Assembly: GCF_018771565.1 (NCBI RefSeq)
Contig: NZ_CP076326.1
Location: 2,418,001-2,482,000, forward strand
Length of the DNA stretch: 64,000 nt
Direction of reading: 5' to 3'
Source of the DNA: Thermoflexus hugenholtzii
GTDB lineage: Bacteria; Chloroflexota; Anaerolineae; Thermoflexales; Thermoflexaceae
In this document: piece by piece, positions 9,714-18,017 of the stretch
Layout: every line of letters begins with the position of its first letter
How positions within the stretch are numbered: position 1 is the first letter of the stretch
Notes under the pieces: model-generated
Database searches by the model: none
The model's input: the letters and a program-made list of their open reading frames with translations, nothing else
Told to the model about the DNA's origin: nothing
Translations under genes and position numbers: made by a program

Positions 9714-10457
9714 CTACCTCCCTTCGAAAGCCCGGAGGGCTTCCTGATACTGGGCCCGGATCTCGTAAACACCTTGAATCGCCATCCGAAGCCGATGGAA
9801 CAGCAGCCGCAGCTCCCCCTCCGAGTCCAGGCGGCCAATCGCCTTCCCGCCTCCGTGATACAGCGGACGAGCTATGCCGGCGGGCGCCTGGAATTCCCGC
9901 GATTCCCAGAAGCGTCCTGCCTCCCGCACGATCGCGATGTCCCGGGGATCCCCCTCCATCACCTCATAGACCATGACATACTCCAGCGATCCCATGGGGA
10001 TCACCCCCTCCTCCGGGAGCCGCAGGCGGCTCAACCCCAGCACCGGCGCCACCTCGTCCTGATCCACCCCCAGCACCACGATCACCACCCCCTCCCGGAA
10101 CCGGGCCTGAAGCCACTTCTGATCCTCCGGGCGCATCCACCTCAGCGCCTCCCCATCCACGATCACCCCATCCAGCGGCCGCCCCATCGCCGCCAGCCGC
10201 AACGGAACCCAGCCCGAAAACAGCGCCACCCCTTCGGCTCGAAGCACCTCCATCGTCAGCAAACCCCGGGTGAAGGGAAGCGGGCCCACAAAAGCGATGA
10301 AAGGCTCCCGCGGCAGCGCCGCCGCGTGGGCCGGCGAGGGCGTCAGGGCCGCCGGCAACCCCTCCCGCAACCCCAGGACCCCCAGACCCACCAGAACCCC
10401 CACCAACAGAAACCCCACCCCTCCCTTCATCCCTCCCGAGAACGCATGCCTGATCAT
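9714..10457 (-). CDS. membrane-anchored exported protein, unknown
   Basis: 247 residues with one N-terminal hydrophobic segment (GGVGFLLVGVLVGLGVLGL, about 12-30) and then an Ala/Pro linker (SPAHAAALPREP) that could be a cleavage site. The rest is soluble and looks like a Rossmann-type alpha/beta domain: FIAFVGPLPF, a strand-helix with GRPLDGVIVDGEAL, and GVVIVVLGVDQDEVAP. A C-terminal helix (GVYEIRAQYQEALRAF) closes it. The VIVDGEAL and VVILGVD strands recall receiver-like or TIR-like folds but no catalytic motif can be read. It sits between the pseudogene copy of the WSCxW protein and the 87-residue gene in one transcription unit. Confidence 0.6.
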   Translation of the reverse strand: MIRHAFSGGMKGGVGFLLVGVLVGLGVLGLREGLPAALTPSPAHAAALPREPFIAFVGPLPFTRGLLTMEVLRAEGVALFSGWVPLRLAAMGRPLDGVIVDGEALRWMRPEDQKWLQARFREGVVIVVLGVDQDEVAPVLGLSRLRLPEEGVIPMGSLEYVMVYEVMEGDPRDIAIVREAGRFWESREFQAPAGIARPLYHGGGKAIGRLDSEGELRLLFHRLRMAIQGVYEIRAQYQEALRAFEGR

Positions 10458-10604
10458 TTCATCGTCTCCTCCACCTCACCAGGAGTCCCTCGTCTGATCG
10501 TTCCCCTCCCTTCGCAGTTCCAAGAAGAAAGGATGCATCACCTGGCTTTTACCCGTACACGACTCCCCAGGCCCCGGCATTCGAAGGGGGAGGAGGTGTC
10601 TTGA

Positions 10605-10820
10605 TCAAGTGTCTCCCCAGATTCGCCAGCTGGGTGGCCCTGAAGCTGTCCACCATGGTGCGCATCCACGACCGCTCAATACGCCCCCGGGAACTGGAAC
10701 ATTGCTCACTGTCCACTGACACGACCATGAACTCCATCCCGATTAAGCATGAGCACTGGGAATAAGAATCAAAGTTAAAGTGGAAACACCTATCACAGCC
10801 GCTATAAGCCGGGGCCTCAC
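10605..10820 (-). pseudogene. decayed paralogue of the 154-residue WSCxW exported protein
   Basis: A GTG start at 10820 overlaps the TGA of the upstream gene (GTGA) and has GGGAGG at the right distance. It encodes a perfect signal peptide, RPRLIAAVIGVSTLTLILI then PSAHA, followed at once by TAA (10745-10743). Reading on in the same frame gives SGWSSWSCQWTVSNVPVPGG, then LSGRGCAPW and SWRIWGDT, and then TGA (10607-10605). The intact gene at 11814-12278 has WGGWSCKWTVVNYPVTGG, SGRGCIQW and LWRIWGDTYAPW at the same places, so the relationship is clear. The stop falls exactly at the expected cleavage site, and the C-terminal ~80 residues are missing. Only a bare signal peptide would be made. Confidence 0.75.
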
Positions 10821-11725
10821 GGGGTTCCTCCCGTTTTCCCTTTTTCGCTTTCGCAGATCCGGGCCATCTCGGGGCTGGGCTGCAGCAGCAGCTCCCCGCG
10901 AGGATCCGGCCGGAGGACCCAGACAGGCCCATATACCCGTTCTTCATCGGAATGCCGCTGACCCCCGGCCTCTCGTCGCTCCTGGCGCACCGCGCGCAAC
11001 TGCCCGTCTTCGCTGATCGCCATCCAGGCCCGCTCGACCCATCCCCCTTCCCACCGCACCGTCCGCCTCCACCAGGTCACAGGCCCCTCTCCCCAGATCC
11101 GCTCCGGCACCGCTCCCTCCAGGCTACGTGGAGCCGGTAGATCGAAGCCGGTCCTTTCTTCCGATGTCGGCTCCCAGCCATCCGCCCGCAGTTTCCCCAG
11201 ATCCACGAAGGGCGGGAAGGCCCACCGCATCGCCTCCGGAGAAGAGGGCTCTGGAAAGCAAACCGGCCCCCCCGGATCCACGAAGCGGGCCTCCCAGGCC
11301 CTCCCCGCGGTGCGCCACAGCTCCGCATAGAGATGGCCATCCGGGAGCCGAAATTGTCCGTGCAGGCGAACCGGCTGTCCGTCCTCCCCCACTTCCAGGA
11401 AGACTTCGCCCCGGATCTCCTGACCGTTAGCCGGATCCGGCGCCGAGGGATCGAAGAAACGCCGGCGAAACGACCAGGCGAGGACACGGCCCGGGCTTTC
11501 CGGAGGCGGTCGAAGGAAATCCGGAGCCGAGGCTCCTGGCGGGCTCCCGGCCGGGGTGGAAGACGAAGCATCGGGAGGAGAAGCAGGTGTCGGCGTGGTC
11601 GCCTCCCCGACCGGGGGAAGCGCTCCCGGCCGGGCCGGACGGAAAGCGCCCGCCCAGACCATCCACCCGAGGAGCAGGAGCACGAACAGTCCTCCGGGCA
11701 CCGCCCAAGATCGATGTCGCACCAT
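10817..11725 (-). CDS. membrane-anchored extracytoplasmic protein with Pro/Ser/Thr linker, unknown
   Basis: 302 residues. Residues 1-28 are a basic start and one hydrophobic helix (MVRHRSWAVPGGLFVLLLLG). Residues ~30-85 are a Pro/Thr/Ser/Ala-rich linker, and the remainder is a soluble domain rich in Trp and charged residues. This layout matches the first gene of the operon at 12291-13154, and the C-terminal parts share style (RTVRWEGGWVERAW against the other protein's [14 protein letters not shown], and both compute values for a bracketed record of residues), but the sequences have diverged. The gene follows the 154-residue gene after 88 bp and overlaps the pseudogene by four bases. No known family recognised. 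Confidence 0.65.
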   Translation of the reverse strand: MVRHRSWAVPGGLFVLLLLGWMVWAGAFRPARPGALPPVGEATTPTPASPPDASSSTPAGSPPGASAPDFLRPPPESPGRVLAWSFRRRFFDPSAPDPANGQEIRGEVFLEVGEDGQPVRLHGQFRLPDGHLYAELWRTAGRAWEARFVDPGGPVCFPEPSSPEAMRWAFPPFVDLGKLRADGWEPTSEERTGFDLPAPRSLEGAVPERIWGEGPVTWWRRTVRWEGGWVERAWMAISEDGQLRAVRQERREAGGQRHSDEERVYGPVWVLRPDPRGELLLQPSPEMARICESEKGKTGGTP

Positions 11726-11813
11726 CGAACCATCCTTTTATGATTTTTCAGGGCGAAGAGAGCCAAAAGGTCTCTTCACATCCCCAACATCATCCAGAGG
11801 CCGTTCCTGCTCC

Positions 11814-12278
11814 TCACCAATCCGCGGAGCCAATCGTTCCCTCCCATGTTCCACGGGAAGCCTCCCAACGTGCATGCTGGGCGACCACCCGATATCGATG
11901 AGGCCGGTCTGAAGGGCATGTGAACGCAACAACCGAACCGGACACACCACTTGTCCCATAATTCGTATATTCGGCTGTTCGACTCGCCTCAACACGAAAC
12001 TGTGTGGGCTCGCCGCATCCTTCATATCCTTGAACACGCGTATACACCCATCGACTCCACGGGGCATAGGTATCCCCCCAGATCCGCCAGAGGAGTATCC
12101 CCTGAGTGGTCCATTGGATGCATCCACGGCCGGATACATAACCGCCGGTGACGGGGTAATTCACCACTGTCCATTTACAGGACCAGCCGCCCCAGGAGGC
12201 CTGCACGCCGGTCGTTCCAGCGACGAAGAAGCCCATCATCAGGATCACGGCGAAAATCACGAGCCCCAGACGCTTCAT
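11814..12278 (-). CDS. small secreted Trp/Cys-rich protein, unknown
   Basis: 154 residues. Signal peptide MKRLGLVIFAVILMMGFFVA with likely cleavage after VQA (residue 27). The mature protein has four cysteines (WSCKW, GRGCIQW, YEGCGEP, FTCPSD) and many Trp and Tyr residues, and no transmembrane segment. This is the profile of a disulfide-stabilised secreted protein. A broken paralogue lies at 10605-10820. The ATG is 13 bp after the stop of the 288-residue operon-leading gene. Neither the fold nor the function is recognised; secreted antimicrobial, adhesin or enzyme-inhibitor roles are all open. Confidence 0.65.
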   Translation of the reverse strand: MKRLGLVIFAVILMMGFFVAGTTGVQASWGGWSCKWTVVNYPVTGGYVSGRGCIQWTTQGILLWRIWGDTYAPWSRWVYTRVQGYEGCGEPTQFRVEASRTAEYTNYGTSGVSGSVVAFTCPSDRPHRYRVVAQHARWEASRGTWEGTIGSADW

Positions 12279-12290
12279 TGCCTCACCTCC

Positions 12291-13154
12291 TCACCGAGCT
12301 GAAATCCACCCGATGCGCTGACACCGCTGTTCCGTCTCCGCGGAAAGGCGCAACGCCTCCCTTCGCTCCTCGACCATCACCGGCCCCCGGATCTCTTCAT
12401 ATTCCGTCCACCGGGCTTGTTCCTTCATCTCCGAACGCCCCAGCGCATACACTACCCACCCCGCCGGGTCTACTCCCAGCACCCATACCCGCTGACCTCC
12501 ATCCGGCATCTCCTCCACCTGTTCCCAGCGCTGAATCCATGAAGGGACTTCCCCCCTGACCGGGAGCAACGGAAGGTTGGGTTCCGGAGTGGGGAAAGTC
12601 ATTCGGCCCGTCAACCGGTAGCCCGAGGATTCCAGCCGCTCGACAATCACCCGAGAGGGCAACCACGTCTGCAACACCGAGGCCTTCAGACCCGGCTGCT
12701 TCCGAAAGCAGAGTGGGGGATCCGAATTGTAGAAGCTCCGCTCCTCCCCTTGGTCCGCCAGAGATTCATACCGGAGAAGGCCCCGAGGGTCTACTTCCCG
12801 TGTATAAACCTGCACCGGATAGCCGTCGGAGCCGGTGAGGGCGACCCGCTCAACCCGATACCGTTGCTCCTGAACGGACTCAGGCCCGTCTGCGATCCGA
12901 AGGCGAACCTGCACTTCCTGACGCACCGTCCGCTGCGGGAATTCCGTCGCATAACGGATGAAGGGGGGCGGCTCGAAAGATGCGGCAGATGAGGAACCGA
13001 AGAGGAAAGCATCGGAGGCGGGAGGGGGAGCAGGATCCGGCGTTGGCGGCTGGGTGTGAAAGTCCAACTGCTTCCATCCCCCCAGGCTCAGTATAAGCCC
13101 CGCCAAGCCCGCCCCCAGAATCCAAAGACGAAAGGCAGAAGACCTACGACCCAT
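12291..13154 (-). CDS. membrane-anchored extracytoplasmic protein, operon leader gene
   Basis: 287 residues from ATG 13154, which follows AGAGGA. The frame is open up to 13316, but the upstream part contains the promoter. The start [20 protein letters not shown] is a basic stretch plus a single transmembrane anchor, followed by GGWKQLD and then a Pro-rich linker. The same anchor (SALRLWILGVGLAALG, GGWMRLD) begins the gene at 17314-17676, so the two are paralogues at the N-terminus. The remainder is an extracytoplasmic domain of unknown type. It is the first gene of the leftward operon ending at 9447. Confidence 0.7.
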   Translation of the reverse strand: MGRRSSAFRLWILGAGLAGLILSLGGWKQLDFHTQPPTPDPAPPPASDAFLFGSSSAASFEPPPFIRYATEFPQRTVRQEVQVRLRIADGPESVQEQRYRVERVALTGSDGYPVQVYTREVDPRGLLRYESLADQGEERSFYNSDPPLCFRKQPGLKASVLQTWLPSRVIVERLESSGYRLTGRMTFPTPEPNLPLLPVRGEVPSWIQRWEQVEEMPDGGQRVWVLGVDPAGWVVYALGRSEMKEQARWTEYEEIRGPVMVEERREALRLSAETEQRCQRIGWISAR

Positions 13155-13185
13155 CTTCGTTTCCTCTTTATTACGATTTATCTCC

Positions 13186-13252
13186 ACGATAAGACCCTGG
13201 CCGTCCGCTGTCAATGCCCATTTCGCCAACCTCAGTTGGCATTTTGCCAACT
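13186..13252 (-). promoter_or_regulatory. promoter with palindromic operator for the exported-protein operon
   Basis: On the minus strand, TTGACA (13214-13209) and TATCGT (13191-13186) are 17 bp apart. Directly upstream of the -35 box lies TTGGCGAAATGGGCA (13229-13215), and before it the perfect palindrome AGTTGGCAAAATGCCAACT (13252-13234). The two TTGGC(A/G)AAATG elements are direct copies about 20 bp apart, as expected of an activator site next to the -35 box. The same element and -35 box recur at 17.74 kb. Confidence 0.65.
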
Positions 13253-13536
13253 CCTCCGCTCCAACCTCCTCGGGCCCTTGCGGATGCAGCGGGGTCCTCC
13301 ACGGGGCAGCTTCCAACCGGGCTGCCGAGGGCCGCGCAGGCCCATCCGGATCCTCCCTCTCCCGCGTCGGCCCGTTCTTCTGGATCGGATCGTCCGCCAG
13401 CCGGCTTTTTCGGCGCCCAGGCCGGATTCGGTCGTCCCACCCGGTGGTATCATGCCGTTGGGGGTCCGGAGCAGGCCTCCGGTCCGGCCTTCAAGGCCGT
13501 CAAGAGTCTTTCAGCGGAGGAACAGAGGTCCCGGAG

Positions 13537-15090
13537 ATGTCGCCCCATTCCGCCCACGATGCCATCGCGGTGCTCGACTTCGGCTCCCAGTATGCGCAGC
13601 TGATCGTCCGCCGCATCCGGGAGGCCGGCGTCTACGCCGAGCTGTTCCCGTGGGACGCGGACCCCGCCGAGGTCCTCGCCCTGCGGCCGAAGGGCTTCGT
13701 CCTCTCGGGCGGTCCGGCTAGCGTCTACGAGCCCGGCGCCCCCTCGCTTCCCCCTTACGTCCTGGAGAGCGGCCGGCCGGTGCTGGGGATCTGCTACGGG
13801 ATGCAACTGTTGGCCCACGCCCTGGGCGGGCGGGTGGCTCCGGCCCCAGCCCGGGAATACGGTCGGGCGGAGGTGGAGATCCTGGAGCCGGAGGATCCCC
13901 TCTGGCGCGGGCTGCCCTCCCCCATGGCCGTCTGGATGTCCCACGGGGACCGGGTGGAGGCGCTCCCTCCCGGCTTCCGGGCGATGGCCCGCTCCCCCAA
14001 CGCCCCCTTCGCGGCCATCGGCGATCCGGCCCGCCGCCTTTACGGCGTGCAGTTCCACCCCGAGGTCGCCCACACGCCCCTGGGCCGGGAGCTGCTGCGC
14101 CGCTTCGCGGTGGCGCTGTGCGGCTGTCGGCCCACCTGGACCCCCGGGGCGATCGCCGAGGAGCAGATCGCGCGGATCCGGGAGCGGGTGGGCGGGGAAC
14201 GCGTGCTCTGCGCGGTCTCCGGGGGCGTGGACTCCACGGTGACTGCGGTGCTGGTCCACCGGGCGGTGGGCGAGCAGCTCCAGTGCCTCTTCGTGGACAC
14301 CGGGCTGCTGCGCAGGGGGGAAGGGGAGGAGGTGGTGGCCGCCCTGCGGGCCCTGGGGCTGCCGGTGGCCGCCGTGAACGCCGCCGAGGCTTTCCTGGAG
14401 GCCCTGCGGGGGGTCACCGATCCCGAGGAGAAACGGGTGCGGATCGGCCATACCTTCATCGCCGTCTTCGCCGAGCACGCCCGTCGGCTGGGCCCCTTCC
14501 GGTTCCTGGCCCAGGGCACCCTTTACCCCGACGTCATCGAGAGCCGGGCGCCGGAGCGGCGGGCGGCCGCCCGGATCAAGACCCACCACAACGTCGGCGG
14601 GCTCCCCCCCGATCTCTCCTTCGAGCTCATTGAGCCCCTGCGGTATCTCTTCAAGGATGAAGTCCGCGCCCTGGGGGCGCATCTGGGGATCCCGGAGGCC
14701 CTGCTGCGCCGGCAGCCCTTCCCGGGCCCTGGGCTGGCCGTGCGCTGCGTCGGGGAGGTCACCTGGGAACGGCTGGAACGGTTGCGAGCCGCCGACGCCA
14801 TCGTGCAGGAGGAGCTGGCCCGCTCCGGCTGGGCCGAGCGGGCCGCCCAGGCCTTCGCGGTGCTGCTGCCGGTGCGCAGCGTGGGCGTGATGGGGGACGC
14901 CCGGACCTACGAGGAGGTGGTGGCGGTGCGGGCGGTGGCCACCGAGGACTTCATGACCGCCAGCTGGGTTCCCCTGCCCCACGAGCTGCTGGACCGCATC
15001 GCCACGCGGATCGTGAACGAGGTCCCCGGGGTGAACCGGGTGCTGTATGACATCACGAACAAACCCCCCGCCACCATCGAGTGGGAATAA
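13537..15090 (+). CDS. guaA: GMP synthase (glutamine-hydrolysing)
   Basis: 517 residues. It converts XMP, ATP and glutamine to GMP. N-terminal class I amidotransferase: nucleophile Cys86 in GICYGMQ, and QFHPEVAH for the His/Glu pair. The ATP pyrophosphatase domain has the P-loop [10 protein letters not shown] near residue 228. The C-terminal XMP-binding domain ends with the conserved [10 protein letters not shown]. The start is ATG 13537 behind GGAG; a longer frame begins at 13444, but no homologue-like residues precede [20 protein letters not shown]. It lies between the two exported-protein operons on the opposite strand and is probably unrelated to them. Confidence 0.97.
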   Translation: MSPHSAHDAIAVLDFGSQYAQLIVRRIREAGVYAELFPWDADPAEVLALRPKGFVLSGGPASVYEPGAPSLPPYVLESGRPVLGICYGMQLLAHALGGRVAPAPAREYGRAEVEILEPEDPLWRGLPSPMAVWMSHGDRVEALPPGFRAMARSPNAPFAAIGDPARRLYGVQFHPEVAHTPLGRELLRRFAVALCGCRPTWTPGAIAEEQIARIRERVGGERVLCAVSGGVDSTVTAVLVHRAVGEQLQCLFVDTGLLRRGEGEEVVAALRALGLPVAAVNAAEAFLEALRGVTDPEEKRVRIGHTFIAVFAEHARRLGPFRFLAQGTLYPDVIESRAPERRAAARIKTHHNVGGLPPDLSFELIEPLRYLFKDEVRALGAHLGIPEALLRRQPFPGPGLAVRCVGEVTWERLERLRAADAIVQEELARSGWAERAAQAFAVLLPVRSVGVMGDARTYEEVVAVRAVATEDFMTASWVPLPHELLDRIATRIVNEVPGVNRVLYDITNKPPATIEWE

Positions 15091-15101
15091 GGAGGCTCTC
15101 A

Positions 15102-15347
15102 GTGAAGGGCCGACGGATCTTGACCGTCGAGATAATGGGGGGCGTGGCAGTCTGGCTTTTTATGATCCTGACCCGTGCGGTTCCAGCGGCAGTTGTAGGA
15201 GTGCGTTACCGCTGGTCCGCCGAACATCCCGGAAGGGAGCCGGAACGCATGACCGCGCAGATCGGACCAGGCCCGGGGGCGCGCTCGAGGGATGGGAGGG
15301 GATCGACAAGGGTCCTCTTCTTTCCGCGCCAGGGGGGACGCGGCTAA
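15102..15347 (+). CDS. possible small membrane protein downstream of guaA
   Basis: 81 codons from a GTG placed seven bases after GGAGG and 11 bp beyond the guaA stop. One hydrophobic segment is present (GGVAVWLFMILTRAVPAAVV), then a basic, glycine-rich tail. No homologue is recognised, and codon use in the tail is not convincing. It may be a spurious frame; the good ribosome site is the main support. Confidence 0.35.
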   Translation: MKGRRILTVEIMGGVAVWLFMILTRAVPAAVVGVRYRWSAEHPGREPERMTAQIGPGPGARSRDGRGSTRVLFFPRQGGRG

Positions 15348-15372
15348 GGAGCCACGCTGAGATTCCAGCTCT

Positions 15373-16131
15373 TTAGAAAGCGGTGGAGGGAGCGCCCCCG
15401 GCCCGGGCTCGGTCCGCCTCTCCTGCAGACTTTGGGTGCCCTGAAGGGCCTCGGGAATCCGGGCGAGAGAAGACTCTCAGGACCAACTGCAGGGCCGGTG
15501 TCGGGATGGGGCCCTCGGAGGTGGCCTTCAGCAGCCCGTAGGTCCATGCCCAGGCTACAACGTCCTCCGGCCTTTCGCATCCCAGCTTCTCGCACAGGCG
15601 CTGAGCAGCCCGCCGGGCGCCCTCCCGGCTGATCCCCCATCGGCACGCCCGTTCCTTCCAGGAGATCGGGCGAGCCAGATCTGCCAACCGCTCTGCCTCC
15701 TCCGGGCGCAACTGTCGAAGACGGCTTCCAACGGCCGTTTCGAAGCGCTCCACCCGGGCGCGCAGAGGGGGAGGCCAAGCCTCTCCGGTCTCCCGGAAGG
15801 CCTGGAGCCAGCGGAGGTTCTCCGTCCAGGGATCGGCGCAATCGAGGTACCCAGCGAACCCCAGCCGCCAAGCCGTCCAGAGATAGAGGTCCGGAGGGGA
15901 AGGGCTCCAGAGGAGGATGCGGTAGGAGGCTGAGCTTTGCTGCAGGGTGAAGCCCAGATCCAGGCCGCACCGGCCGGGCAGTTCGGCGGCGATGAGGAAA
16001 TCACAGGGGAAAGCAGGGGGTCTCTGAGAGGGAGCGAGGAAGAGGACGGGCTCCCCCAGGGCCTCGGTGAGAGCCCGGGCCAGAAGGGGGCCCCGGGTGG
16101 GATCCTCGATCAAAATGAAGGTTCGGTCCAT
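15373..16131 (-). CDS. LuxR-type HTH regulator with degenerate receiver-like domain
   Basis: 252 residues. Residues 1-115 have the length and layout of a response-regulator receiver (FILIEDPTRGPLLARALTEA, then YRILLWSPSPPDLYLWTAW), but the conserved acidic pocket and phospho-Asp are not evident. Residues ~135-200 match a LuxR/NarL helix-turn-helix: RLRQLRPEEAERLADLA, then WKERACRWGISREGARRAAQ, then LCEKLGCERPEDVVAW. The tail is Ser/Gly/Ala-rich. An atypical response regulator that does not need phosphorylation is the best reading. It lies between the two exported-protein operons and is a candidate for binding their shared motif (inference). Confidence 0.7.
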   Translation of the reverse strand: MDRTFILIEDPTRGPLLARALTEALGEPVLFLAPSQRPPAFPCDFLIAAELPGRCGLDLGFTLQQSSASYRILLWSPSPPDLYLWTAWRLGFAGYLDCADPWTENLRWLQAFRETGEAWPPPLRARVERFETAVGSRLRQLRPEEAERLADLARPISWKERACRWGISREGARRAAQRLCEKLGCERPEDVVAWAWTYGLLKATSEGPIPTPALQLVLRVFSRPDSRGPSGHPKSAGEADRARAGGAPSTAF

Positions 16132-16795
16132 CGCGTTCCCCTTGCTCTAAGGGAAAAGGGCCCCTTCGGGAGAGTCCTTCCGCCCCCGCTGGGCGCTCGG
16201 GAACCGCCCGAGGGATCCCTCTCGCGCCTCGAGTCGGACTCCGGTCGTCCCCGGCGCAAGGTCCGAATCTTCGCTCCGTAGGAAGCGATGAGGCGCTTCT
16301 CCCGGAAGGCCCGGCCGGACCGCCCCACGCACCCCTGGCCACCGAATTTGGAGCATTCCCCAAATGATCTCTATTCAAATTACCCCAGCGAACTGGGAAA
16401 GGTTGGGGGCTCTCCCTCGCTCCCAATGGACTACGGCCCCTCACTCTCGAGATCCTGGCCGGCCTGTAGACGAAACGCTCGGATGGATCGGGGCTGCGGG
16501 ATGCGACCGTGGGCGAAAGCCGGTTGTTTCGCTCTGATTATAAAGGGCTTTCGAGGAGTTCTCCAGGCGGTGCGGCTGGGCCTGGGATCTCCACAGCTGC
16601 ATCGTGGCGAGCCCGGCCACTCGTAGGGTCGGGGCGAAATACACAGTCAGCAAGAGGTGAAGCCAGGCCATATCCCTGTTCTTAGGGTTGCACATCCAGG
16701 ATGGCTGCCCGCACCGTCCCACGGCAAGGGAGAGGGGAAAGGAGGAGGTCCCTCTTTGTATCCTGAAATTTATCACTCAATTTTTATTAAACAAC
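16132..16795. other. 664 bp without a supported gene
   Basis: This region lies between the regulator and the operon ending at 16796. On the minus strand it carries a weak dyad around 16345-16365 (TTTGG..CCAAA about a GGAATGCT centre) and AT-rich stretches near 16370 and 16780 that could hold promoters or the end of the preceding operon. The longest frame (16441-16776, minus) has a hydrophobic start but no recognisable family and a weak ribosome site. Confidence 0.45.
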
Positions 16796-17317
16796 TTATT
16801 GAACGCGCTTCAGATGCGCTGCGATCTGTAAAAGGGTAGAAACATGATAAGGATGATCGGATCGTGAGGCGGTGATCATAATGGAAATCCCCTCTTGATT
16901 CCAGGCCAACATCTGAACTGTCCTATTATCCACGAAAACTCCTTCGTATTTCCCATTGACGATTACTTTCTGCAATTCATAATGCTCAGATATCGTCTTT
17001 ACAGGATGATTTGTGATAGATATCTCCACAAAAGCCCGACTTTGAGGATCCACATAATCGATGTGAATAGTCTGGATTCCATTGGGATAGTTGATGACGA
17101 AGGCGAAGGGCGTTGTGGGCGTAAAGGGCAGCCAGTTGGGAAGCCAAATCGGGAAGGAGATCCGGCGGAGAGCCGATTCTAAAGGCTCGCCGGACACCCC
17201 AAACGGGGACTCCTGAACCGCATGAACGGACATTGGAGCGCGCACAGATCCAGACATCAGAAGCACCAAAGGGATCCAAAGCAGAGACAACAGGACAGCA
17301 AGAGGACGGAGTTTCAT
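16796..17317 (-). CDS. exported DUF4367-like protein
   Basis: 173 residues. Signal peptide or anchor MKLRPLAVLLSLLWIPLVLL, with likely cleavage near residue 35. The soluble part (SFPIWLPNWLPFTPTT, then YVDPQSRAFVEIS, ELQKVIVNGKYEGVFVDN, MLAWNQEGISIMITAS, STLLQIAAHL) follows the DUF4367 pattern, a domain common in extracytoplasmic parts of anti-sigma-like or sporulation-related proteins. Its start overlaps the upstream stop (ATGA). Base composition is clearly more AT-rich than its neighbours, consistent with acquired DNA. The exact role is unknown. Confidence 0.65.
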   Translation of the reverse strand: MKLRPLAVLLSLLWIPLVLLMSGSVRAPMSVHAVQESPFGVSGEPLESALRRISFPIWLPNWLPFTPTTPFAFVINYPNGIQTIHIDYVDPQSRAFVEISITNHPVKTISEHYELQKVIVNGKYEGVFVDNRTVQMLAWNQEGISIMITASRSDHPYHVSTLLQIAAHLKRVQ

Positions 17318-17676
17318 CGTGCACCTCCATTAGGGCCAGATAACATAGAAAGAGCTCGCTTGAGCATATACCCTGCAATCCCATGGCCTGGATGCGCATG
17401 TGAAGGGATCCGCATTGCGAATCTCCAGAGCGGAACCATGAAGAACGGCTCCTCCCGCAGATCGATCCAGCCCCCATGCCGACCCTGCGCATCCACCACC
17501 GGAATGCGGGTCGGAAACCGCGCCAGGTCCACCTGTCCCCGCGCATCGACCCACCCCGGGGTGGGCGGAAAGCGATCTCGCTGGACCTCCCGATCCAGCC
17601 GCATCCATCCCCCCAGACCCAGCCCCAGCGCCGCCAAGCCCACGCCCAATATCCAAAGGCGTAACGCAGAAGGCAT
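17314..17676 (-). CDS. short membrane-anchored protein, paralogous anchor to 12291-13154
   Basis: 120 residues from ATG 17676, which follows GAGGG by five bases; ATG 17688 is an alternative. The N-terminus PSALRLWILGVGLAALGLGL plus GGWMRLDREVQ matches the anchor of the 287-residue protein at 12291-13154. The short extracytoplasmic part has WVDARGQVDLARFPTRI and VVDAQGRHGGWIDLREEP and then stops. It is much shorter than its paralogue, so either it is a natural short form or the C-terminal domain has been lost. It overlaps the DUF4367-like gene by four bases. Confidence 0.65.
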   Translation of the reverse strand: MPSALRLWILGVGLAALGLGLGGWMRLDREVQRDRFPPTPGWVDARGQVDLARFPTRIPVVDAQGRHGGWIDLREEPFFMVPLWRFAMRIPSHAHPGHGIAGYMLKRALSMLSGPNGGAR

Positions 17677-17714
17677 AGGAACCCTCATTGCTACTTCTAA
17701 TTGTCTCCACATCC

Positions 17715-17760
17715 ATTGTGGAATCCCTTCCGATCCATGTCAATACCCATTTTGCCAACT
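17715..17760 (-). promoter_or_regulatory. promoter with the shared TTGGCAAAATGGG element
   Basis: On the minus strand, AGTTGGCAAAATGGGTA (17760-17744) is directly followed by TTGACA (17743-17738). CACAAT lies 17 bp further on (17720-17715). The element, its abutment to the -35 box and the spacing are as at 13.2 kb. The second, palindromic copy found there is missing here. Confidence 0.6.
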
Positions 17761-18017
17761 TATTTGGGGGGATCCCTGCTCCCCTTCGTCCTTTCCGCAG
17801 AGGATGCGATTCCTCCCGCCTTGGGAAGGACATCCGCGGATACGCAATTAGGAGAATCGAGGGCGGAAACCTACGAGGGAAGAGCACTCCAAACGATCGC
17901 CGAACGCGAGCCGATCGATGAAGCGCGCGCCTTCGGCCCGGCAGGAGGCCATCCGGGGGTTGCGGGTCGATGACCCCTCCGTGCGCCGAATCGGGTTGCA
18001 GGTGCCGCTTCAGCCCC

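Noticed and set aside
10549-10947. 132-codon minus-strand frame with several Cys
   Set aside because: It overlaps the C-terminal part of the 302-residue gene in another frame. The pseudogene frame from GTG 10820 shows true similarity to the 154-residue protein, so this one is a by-product.
16441-16776. 111-codon minus-strand frame with a hydrophobic segment
   Set aside because: No recognisable family, a weak ribosome site, and composition like non-coding DNA. Kept as part of the unassigned stretch.
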